Source of the DNA: CAYTET01 sp964436975
GTDB taxonomy: Bacteria; Bacillota_I; Bacilli_A; Erysipelotrichales; Erysipelotrichaceae
NCBI GenBank assembly: GCA_964436975.1
Contig: CAYTET010000004.1
Location: 1 to 45,917 of the forward strand
Direction of reading: 5' to 3'
DNA length: 45,917 bases
Shown: piece after piece, positions 40,759-45,917 of the stretch
How positions within the stretch are numbered: the first letter of the stretch is position 1
How the letters are laid out: each line of letters begins with the position of its first letter
The notes under the pieces: generated by a model
Told to the model about the DNA's origin: nothing
What the model saw: the letters and a program-made list of their open reading frames with translations, nothing else
The model's database searches: none
Position numbers and translations under genes: made by a program

Positions 40759-41151
40759 CTAATCCTCCATTTTCTGGCCGCATTTAGGACAGAAGGCAAC
40801 ACCTTCGGCTACCACGGCCCCGCATCCCGGACAGACCTTGGTAGCAGCATCCGGGGCGGCCGGCTGGGCTTCTGCCGTATTATCGGCTTTGATCTTTTCA
40901 ATGTCATTCTGCGCGGCCGCCACGGCATCATAATGAGCCTTGGCGCTCTGGCACAGTTCCGCCACTTCCGGATCGGCTTTGCCGCTGGCGGCAAACAGGT
41001 CGTAATAGTGCTGGCCGATCTTTTTCAGATCTTCACCGGCCGCATTATTCTCTGAATTGATTTTGGCGGTCAGTTTTGTTGCTTCAATCGCATCATTGGT
41101 CTTTTCACCGATATTCTTTGCTACTTCATTAAGCTTGTCTAAAAATGCCAT
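40759..41151 (-). CDS. Helical protein with C-terminal zinc ribbon
   Basis: This is a 130-residue protein. Residues 1-85 are amphipathic helices (MAFLDKLNEVAKNIGEKTNDAIEATKLTAKI...EDLKKIGQHYYDLFAAS, a pattern like the N-terminal part of many small Clostridial zinc-ribbon proteins). A linker follows, and then a zinc ribbon, CPGCGAVVAEGVAFCPKCG, at the C-terminus. It is first in an operon with the double zinc-ribbon gene, 3 nt apart. A leader hairpin GCCAGCC-CCGT-GGCTGGC (41199-41216) lies upstream. Function unknown; family members resemble proteins induced by membrane stress, but that is inference. Confidence 0.82.
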   Translation of the reverse strand: MAFLDKLNEVAKNIGEKTNDAIEATKLTAKINSENNAAGEDLKKIGQHYYDLFAASGKADPEVAELCQSAKAHYDAVAAAQNDIEKIKADNTAEAQPAAPDAATKVCPGCGAVVAEGVAFCPKCGQKMED

Positions 41152-41274
41152 GTTTATGTCCCTCCTTTTATTGACACGGCTATACTGCCTTTACTGAGGC
41201 CAGCCCCGTGGCTGGCAGCACCAGACGGTTTTTCCTTTCACCATCCTCCTTTCCGCCGGTTTTCCTTAAAAACT

Positions 41275-41601
41275 TCACATCTTTATTAATTTAGCGGTGC
41301 AGCTTTTACAGGCTCCGTAGCCATCTGACAGATCAAAACAGTCATCACATATCCAGTCCCCACATTGGGGGCAGCGGTTCATGTACCGGGCCAGATACTG
41401 GACCGCTTTGGCCAGACTATGGTTATATAACCTCTGCCCCGGTCCGGATCCTGCATTCTGGATGTAGCGGTCCAACCGTTTTTTGTTTCGGCAGATTAGG
41501 GGAACACGTCCGGCGTCAAACCGCCGGCCGCATTCGGCGCATAAGGTATATAACCGCATGGCTGTTTTATCGACAAGCAGCTGTTTATACAACTGCTTCA
41601 C
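41275..41601 (-). CDS. Small cysteine-rich zinc-binding protein
   Basis: This is a 108-residue protein with three CxxC pairs and further cysteines: LCAECGRRFDAG (first), CPQCGDWICDDCFDLSDGYGACKSCTAKL (a treble-clef or B-box-like cluster) and a lone C in VPLICRNKKRL. The middle is helical (GQRLYNHSLAKAVQYLARYM). I recognise no family. The start ATG has only a weak ribosome binding site. It is the last of the minus-strand zinc-ribbon series in this stretch, and divergent from the LuxR-type gene. The first 20 residues may be poorly conserved. Confidence 0.68.
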   Translation of the reverse strand: MKQLYKQLLVDKTAMRLYTLCAECGRRFDAGRVPLICRNKKRLDRYIQNAGSGPGQRLYNHSLAKAVQYLARYMNRCPQCGDWICDDCFDLSDGYGACKSCTAKLIKM

Positions 41602-41912
41602 TGCTTAACACCATCCTGGCAGTCATAATAGCCACTCTCCTTTCCTGTTCTGACGGTGTGAATCTATAACTGTGATTGAATGAATTCAGATATTTATGCT
41701 ATTATTTTTATTATTAATGAAGATGGGCCGAGCTGATATGATTACGGACTGTTCTGCTGGCTGACTTTGTTTTTGCACCTTAATTTTTGCGTATTTAATT
41801 AATAGCAACAACTACTAACAAGGGTAGTTTTAGTTACTTAACCCTGTTAACAGTCTATTTTTCAGTCATATTCATAACTCCCCACAGCGGGCTTACGGAA
41901 AGGGAGACGGCC
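41602..41912 (+). other. Divergent intergenic region with no gene
   Basis: AT-rich DNA between the small zinc protein (-) and the LuxR-type gene (+). AACAAGGGT near 41817 faces ACCCTGTT near 41842, an imperfect inverted repeat that may be an operator. GGAAAGGGAGA before 41913 is the LuxR-type gene's ribosome binding site. No clear promoter consensus was pinned down. Confidence 0.4.
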
Positions 41913-43319
41913 ATGGAGCAGGAACTTAAAAAAACAATCACAGCAGCTGCCCCCAAATCATTTTCGGTTCCGCTTTGGGTATTGGTTTTTATTGAGTCTT
42001 TTACCATCTGGCAGATGGGAGTTGTTTATTATTCATCAAAAGTATTTACAATCAATGGCATAACACCACTGCCGGTATCAGTTGATACCGCTGCCCTGCC
42101 GATAGCCCTTGGCTATCTGGCCGGAACGACCTTGGCCTGGGGAGCCCCCCGCCGGGTCGGTCTGTGGGGCCGGGGTCTGGCCATCATTTCACTAACCTGC
42201 ATTTTGGCAATGTTTGCTTCTCTGCCGGACAGTTTACTGGTTTTGCTATACTATTTCACCGTGTTCACCTGCGTGACTTTCATCAGTGTAGGAGCCGTTC
42301 TGGCAATCAATGTCTATTCATTAAAAACAGCACTGACGGACGGAGTTGCTGCCGCGCTGCTGTCATCACCTTTCATTGCTGCCCTGCATTATCATCCCCT
42401 GGCCCTGGATTTCAGAATCTTCAATGCCATCTCAGCCCTGATTCAGCTGCTCATCCTGATCGGCCTGTCCCAGATTCCAGTTAAAACAGACACCGTGTTC
42501 ATGCCAAAGCCGCCCCGCAGCAAAACCGGCGAAAAAAGGAAGGCTCCGGTTTTTCTGATCAGCGGCACGCTTTTAGTATTCACTATCGTCTGTCTGTGCG
42601 CCCTGTTTTCTTCTACGGCTGCGGAAAGTGTCAGAGACGGCATTTCACTTTACTATCTGACCGGCACCGGCTGGGCTGCCCTTTATGCCTGGCTGCATTT
42701 CAAGCGCCGGATCAGTCCCTTCAAGCTTTACACTATTTTCCTGGGCATTACCGCTGTCGGCTTTATTCTCTGGCTGCTGCCCTTTGATCTGATCAAACCG
42801 GTCAGTCTGGTCATGCAGTCAGCTGCCATTATTCTATGCAATCTGGCCTGGTTTATGGCCAGAGTGCTCTTTGAAAAATGGAACAGGCGCTGGGTTGCCC
42901 CGGTCTGCATCCTCATTGCCCTGATTACGGTTCTGCTGCATTCCGGCCTGCTGGAGGCCCTGCGCAGCCAGACCGCGGCTTTATATGCCATCTATGCCGG
43001 CATCACGCTGGTCCTTCTGGTGATTTACTTTGTGACCGAGCCTTATCTGCAGCACGTCTGGATCGATGCCTATAAAAATGACAATCCCCAAAGCCAAACT
43101 TTCCAGCCAGCCGCTGGCAAAGCGGCGGATCTGCTGACACGGCGGGAAAAGGAAGTGCTGCCGCTGCTTATCAGCGGCTATGACAATGCTTCAATTGCCC
43201 GGATGCTCTATATCTCTGACAACACCGTCAAATTCCACATCAAGAACATCTTCCAGAAATATGATGTTCATACCCGCTTTGAGCTGACGGCCAAAATCAA
43301 CCGGCTTGAAATCAAATAA
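41913..43319 (+). CDS. Membrane-anchored LuxR-type transcriptional regulator
   Basis: This is a 468-residue protein. Residues ~15-385 hold about twelve predicted transmembrane helices, in a transporter-like (MFS-like) layout, including FSVPLWVLVFIESFTIWQMGVVYYS and WAPRRVGL...LAIISLTCILAMFASLP. Residues ~405-468 form a LuxR/GerE helix-turn-helix: LLTRREKEVLPLLISGYDNASIARMLYISDNTVKFHIKNIFQKYDVHTRFEL. Such LuxR proteins with a multi-helix membrane part are frequent in Eggerthella-type Actinomycetota and in some Bacillota, and are thought to sense a small molecule and act on nearby genes. ATG follows AAGGGAGACGGCC. Neighbouring zinc-ribbon genes are candidate targets by position only. Confidence 0.88.
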   Translation: MEQELKKTITAAAPKSFSVPLWVLVFIESFTIWQMGVVYYSSKVFTINGITPLPVSVDTAALPIALGYLAGTTLAWGAPRRVGLWGRGLAIISLTCILAMFASLPDSLLVLLYYFTVFTCVTFISVGAVLAINVYSLKTALTDGVAAALLSSPFIAALHYHPLALDFRIFNAISALIQLLILIGLSQIPVKTDTVFMPKPPRSKTGEKRKAPVFLISGTLLVFTIVCLCALFSSTAAESVRDGISLYYLTGTGWAALYAWLHFKRRISPFKLYTIFLGITAVGFILWLLPFDLIKPVSLVMQSAAIILCNLAWFMARVLFEKWNRRWVAPVCILIALITVLLHSGLLEALRSQTAALYAIYAGITLVLLVIYFVTEPYLQHVWIDAYKNDNPQSQTFQPAAGKAADLLTRREKEVLPLLISGYDNASIARMLYISDNTVKFHIKNIFQKYDVHTRFELTAKINRLEIK

Positions 43320-43463
43320 ACGTTAAATTTGAAAAACCTGCCGACATCCGCTTTATCCAGATCTTAAGTTTTATATTCGTCACGACATATTTGCCAGAAT
43401 AGACTTATCCGATAATTATCAAGTACATCAATATGCCAAACCTTATCTGACCACCACAGCGAT

Positions 43464-43497
43464 AAAAAGCAGCCGCTTAAATCAACGGCTGCTTTAA
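43464..43497. terminator. Bidirectional terminator between LuxR-type and zinc-ribbon genes
   Basis: AAGCAGCCG and CGGCTGCTT form a 9-bp stem around 10 nt, with AAAA before and TTAATTT after. It serves the plus-strand LuxR-type gene and the minus-strand gene ending at 43528. The rest of 43320-43463 holds no gene. Confidence 0.85.
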
Positions 43498-43527
43498 TTT
43501 GATTAGGTTTAATGAAAACAGAAACTG

Positions 43528-43953
43528 TTATTTATTGCGGTTAACAACGCTGACGATGACAATCAGGATATAAAAAGCCCAGGCAGCAGCGATAATGGCA
43601 ATCCGCACTTCCTTCTTCATATCCGTTTTATTCTTAAGAATCAGGGTCAGCGGCAGCGGGAATATATAAATCCAGCCCAATACCCACAGCCAGGTTTTTC
43701 TCTTCTTCTTAACCGGCTGGGCAGCATATGCATAAGCGGTCTGGGCCTGGGGCTTTTCAGCTTCAGCGGCCGCTCTCTGCATTCCTTTGCCAAACTGATA
43801 GCCGGTCTCTTCCGCATTGTCATACTGAACATGCTGGACTTCATCATCGACCAGCATCACGGTTCCGCAGTACTGGCAATAGACCTGCTTTTTCTCTGAA
43901 TCAACCTGCATAGTGGCGCCGCACTTGGGGCAGACCATATTAATTAGTTTCAT
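43528..43953 (-). CDS. Zinc-ribbon membrane protein
   Basis: This is a 141-residue protein. It begins with a zinc ribbon, CPKCGATMQVDSEKKQVYCQYCGTVML (4 Cys), then an acidic/Gln-rich helical linker with GKGMQRAAAEAEKPQ. A membrane part follows: KKKRKTWLWVLGWIYIFPLPLTLIL and VRIAIIAAAWAFYILIVIVSVV, two helices. The N-terminal ribbon resembles a TFIIB- or RPB9-like zinc fold and the TM part recalls DUF-type small anchors. It belongs with the five zinc-ribbon genes at 38.1-41.6 kb, separated from them by the LuxR-type gene. ATG lies after GGGAGATAAGAAG. Confidence 0.8.
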   Translation of the reverse strand: MKLINMVCPKCGATMQVDSEKKQVYCQYCGTVMLVDDEVQHVQYDNAEETGYQFGKGMQRAAAEAEKPQAQTAYAYAAQPVKKKRKTWLWVLGWIYIFPLPLTLILKNKTDMKKEVRIAIIAAAWAFYILIVIVSVVNRNK

Positions 43954-44091
43954 TCTTCTTATCTCCCTGGTTCCATTATAGAACTAATTCAATCTTCTGA
44001 CACCCCGTAAAATAGTGTGATGGCCTCTAAAAAGCGTTTTATTACCGGCTGAACGACTTCTTCACAGCAGCTTTTTGCCCTAGCAGTCTGT

Positions 44092-44559
44092 TTATCTGCA
44101 AACGGCCGTATACCCATTTGTTTTATCACCGCTGATTGTAATATCGTAAGATTTACCGAAATTGGCCTGCATACAGATGGCAGCCATGGGCTTTGTGTAT
44201 TCGGCCGGATAAATGTTTTCATAATTTGGCGTAAAGTATTCGGTAATAATTGAAAACTGGATGGTCAGATTTATTGAATCAGCCGGATTGCCAAAATCTT
44301 GTTTGTCCAGCGTATATATAATCAGTTCATCATGCTTTAGCAGCGATTTATTCGCATTAGATGTCCCACCGCTGCCGCCTGATCCGTCGGCATTATAATC
44401 AACAATGAGCAGTCCGATATCTTCTTTAATATCTAACTGTATCTGCAGCTGGATTTCATCAGCAGCAGGTTCAGCTATCGTATCACCAGACCCATTGCAT
44501 CCGGACAAAGCCGCCGCCAGCAATACAGCCAGCACGATTGCTGCAATTTTCCTGTTCAT
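44092..44559 (-). CDS. Lipoprotein of unknown function
   Basis: The start is ATG 44559 after AAGGAGATCTAATG, giving a 155-residue lipoprotein. The type II signal is MNRKIAAIVLAVLLAAALSGC with lipobox LSGC. The mature part, ~130 residues, has beta-rich segments: EIQLQIQLDIKEDIGLLIVDYNADG, a Gly/Ser-rich linker, ELIIYTLDKQDF, NLTIQFSIITEYF and YDITISGDKTNGYTAVC. It looks like a beta-sandwich domain. The family is not recognised. It is preceded by no operon partner and stands at the end of the zinc-ribbon region. Confidence 0.7.
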   Translation of the reverse strand: MNRKIAAIVLAVLLAAALSGCNGSGDTIAEPAADEIQLQIQLDIKEDIGLLIVDYNADGSGGSGGTSNANKSLLKHDELIIYTLDKQDFGNPADSINLTIQFSIITEYFTPNYENIYPAEYTKPMAAICMQANFGKSYDITISGDKTNGYTAVCR

Positions 44560-44990
44560 ATATTCATTAGATCTCCTTGAATTGATTATACACTGAACGT
44601 ATACCCTTTCATGACTCTCCACTGGAACTGTCGCCAACTATGAGCAAGCCGTGTCCGCAGGAGTCTTTCCATCATACTACTCTATTTGGTCCGTAGGTTA
44701 TCTTTCCGGTGAAAGAGGATGTTTCGTTCTTACCATTCCGGCACAAGCTCCGGGTGCATTAACGCTAAACTGTTGCGCATATCAAATTCTCGGCCTCCTT
44801 TGCAAACACAGTATATAGGAGATTGAAGATACATTGAAGTTTGCGAAGCTGTCTGTCGTGCCGGATAAAACAAAAAGGCCCCGAAAGATATTACTCTCTC
44901 AAGGTCTTAAAAAATGTTGTTCGAGATGCGTTCAATAAGCCAAGCGGCGTTGTATGCTCATAATCTCCGCTTTGGCGGAGATTGACTAAA
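44560..44990. other. Intergenic region without a gene
   Basis: No protein frame or RNA gene is convincing. AATCTCCGC-TTTG-GCGGAGATT (44962-44983) is a perfect 9-bp hairpin but lacks a clear T run. A repeat of GACTAAA (44984-44990 and 44991-44997) marks the edge of the inverted-repeat element that begins at 44991. From about 44640 the base composition is less GCCGG-rich than in the rest of the window, a hint of foreign origin. Confidence 0.4.
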
Positions 44991-45294
44991 GACTAAAGGT
45001 GCATGGTGAAGAACTATTTGATAATCTCACCATGCAGCATAACTCTGCCCTCGTCAGGGCATTTCACATCAAACATTTGGACTCTTGTGTCTCCATAATC
45101 TAACGTGGCGTCATTTAGAAGTGCATAAACCATCGGATATGCGCAATTCCATAATTCATGGCAAATCGGTGGGCAAATATCTTCCACAATAAATTCATCT
45201 CCGGCTTTACAATAGCCGCATCGGCAGTTACTTTCTATCACAGTCAGCTTGACTTTTCTCATAGCCATTCACCTTTCACCATTAACCTTTAGTC
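44991..45294. mobile_element. Possible small mobile cassette framed by 20-bp imperfect inverted repeats
   Basis: The segment begins GACTAAAGGT-GC-ATGGTGAA (44991-45010) and its right end, read on the other strand, is GACTAAAGGT-TA-ATGGTGAA (45294-45275). The ends match at 18 of 20 positions. The TIGR04076-family gene fills most of the 304 bp. No target-site duplication is clear. An additional IR, GCATGGTGA/TCACCATGC (45001-45035), occurs at the left end. It might be a MITE-like or cassette structure beside the conjugative-element remnant. Confidence 0.4.
45014..45268 (-). CDS. TIGR04076 family protein
   Basis: This is an 84-residue protein with MRKVKLTVIESNCRCGYCKAGDEFIVEDICPPICHELWNCAYPMVYALLNDA and CPDEGRVMLHGEI. 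Cysteines occur in CRC..C, CPPIC, C and C positions, as in this family of small cysteine-rich proteins widespread in anaerobic Clostridia. Function is unknown; metal binding or redox sensing is a guess from the cysteines. ATG follows GGTGAAAGGTGA. It is flanked by the 20-bp inverted repeats described for 44991-45294 and lies close to a conjugative-element remnant. Confidence 0.85.
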   Translation of the reverse strand: MAMRKVKLTVIESNCRCGYCKAGDEFIVEDICPPICHELWNCAYPMVYALLNDATLDYGDTRVQMFDVKCPDEGRVMLHGEIIK

Positions 45295-45728
45295 ATTTCG
45301 CTCCCGCCGCAAAATATAAATACCCTTACATGGGTACGCTCTGTTATTTCAAAAACAGCGATAGCTTCACTTAGATGCTGCCGCTGTTTGCGCCGTAAAT
45401 TATGCGATTTTTTCACCTCTGCACAAATACCTACACCATTTGATGTGGATTTGATGTAAAGATGTAGTTTTCGGGATTTTACAAAGTCCGAAAACACGCA
45501 TAAACACTGAGGTTTCGGCACTTTGCTCAGTCTATCGGTTTCATTGTCGGGATGGCGCCTGTTCAAACGGCATACCCTTGTTTTGCCTGTCTTTTGCTGA
45601 CTTCGTTAATCCAAAAGGGTTTCATCGTACAGCATAGACTGGCATTTCACGGCATATCTTTTTTTTGTTTGTCGTAAGAATTGTCGTAAAAAATCGGGGT
45701 TGTTTTCATTGTAGAAAAAGAACAGTCT
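45295..45728 (-). other. Mobile-element-like DNA without a confident gene
   Basis: One minus-strand frame (45282-45566, 94 codons) has no ribosome binding site and a composition unlike proteins, and I do not accept it as a gene. The sequence contains a TTACGACAATTCTTACGACA-type tail on the minus strand near 45675, which resembles the 3' side of integrase genes seen in conjugative elements. No attachment site could be defined. Confidence 0.35.
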
Positions 45729-45917
45729 TTACCTGCTTTCTCGCTGCGACTTTTTGGAATCCTCTCGGATCACCGCATTGGCTCGGCATTCAATGGTATC
45801 TTTGATGTCGTCCATATGTCCTCCCGCACCGTGTACTCGTAGGTGTGATTGAGCACCTCTGCGGCAGGCTGGGAGAGCAGCCAGTCACGGTACTTTTCCT
45901 GTTCAGCGAACATCTTC
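45729..45917 (-). pseudogene. DUF3848 protein of a conjugative element, disrupted and cut by the window edge
   Basis: The minus strand reads MFAEQEKYRDWLLSQPAAEV, then LNHTYEYTVREDI in one frame, the typical N-terminal part of DUF3848 proteins of Clostridial conjugative transposons. It then leaves the family sequence and stops at 45770-45772. In a second frame MDDIKDTIECRANAVIRE (from 45815 to the stop at 45729) is the C-terminal part of the same family. The middle (about 40 residues in intact copies) is missing at VREDI/MDDIKD, so an internal deletion has joined the ends out of frame. The start lies at or beyond the right edge. This is evidence of a decayed integrative element. Confidence 0.7.

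Noticed and set aside
45282..45566. 94-codon protein on the minus strand
   Set aside because: No ribosome binding site, low similarity to any protein pattern, lies in mobile-element debris.

Overview
The window looks like chromosomal DNA of a low-to-mid GC Gram-positive anaerobe (Bacillota, probably Clostridia or Erysipelotrichia; genus not resolved). The evidence is a sortase-type wall-anchored adhesin with Cna-B and vWA domains, strong AGGAGG ribosome binding sites, an electron-confurcating lactate dehydrogenase (EtfB-EtfA-GlcD type), MATE and paired ABC drug exporters with MarR/TetR/MerR regulators, and lipoproteins with classic lipoboxes. The far right end carries a decayed piece of a conjugative element.

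Left part (1-9.0 kb): the start of an ABC transporter ATPase and its TetR repressor, which has two abutting palindromic operators, then a 2510-residue surface protein. That protein has a signal peptide, a vWA domain, a Cna-B domain, twelve repeats of about 108 residues each keeping a Lys/Glu/Asn isopeptide triad, a pilin-type domain and a sorting signal. The gap upstream of it (8.5-9.1 kb) contains a long nested inverted repeat with promoter-like and terminator-like ends, a candidate structured RNA.

RNA-repair island (9.1-14.9 kb): two overlapping WYL-domain regulators, a gene-free stretch encoding a tRNA-like structured RNA with a perfect T-arm, a slipin/SPFH protein, the RNA ligase RtcB and an RlaP-type nucleotidyltransferase. 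This resembles the Ro60/Y-RNA/Rtc repair operons of other bacteria, with WYL proteins in place of RtcR and no Ro60 in view. It is the most interesting system here.

Middle (15-22 kb, mostly minus strand): a pRiA4b ORF-3-like protein, an AadA-like nucleotidyltransferase, a membrane diguanylate cyclase, glycerate 2-kinase, a MerR/flavodoxin pair with a long-spacer MerR promoter, and a MATE exporter behind a structured leader. At 22.3-26.5 kb a MarR regulator with tandem operators precedes a heterodimeric ABC exporter. At 26.6-29.0 kb is an unusual 826-residue adenosine-deaminase-like protein with a C-terminal SLOG-like Rossmann domain. A second diguanylate cyclase, a wrecked MATE gene start and a second full MATE gene follow.

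Right part: the etfB-etfA-lctD-like operon (32.5-35.9 kb), lipoproteins, a TetR-controlled pair of small stress-type genes, and a striking run of small zinc-ribbon proteins (38.1-41.6 and 43.5-44.0 kb) around a membrane-anchored LuxR-type regulator. The window ends with a TIGR04076-family gene framed by imperfect 20-bp inverted repeats and a disrupted DUF3848 gene of conjugative-element origin. No rRNA gene, canonical tRNA or CRISPR array was found.
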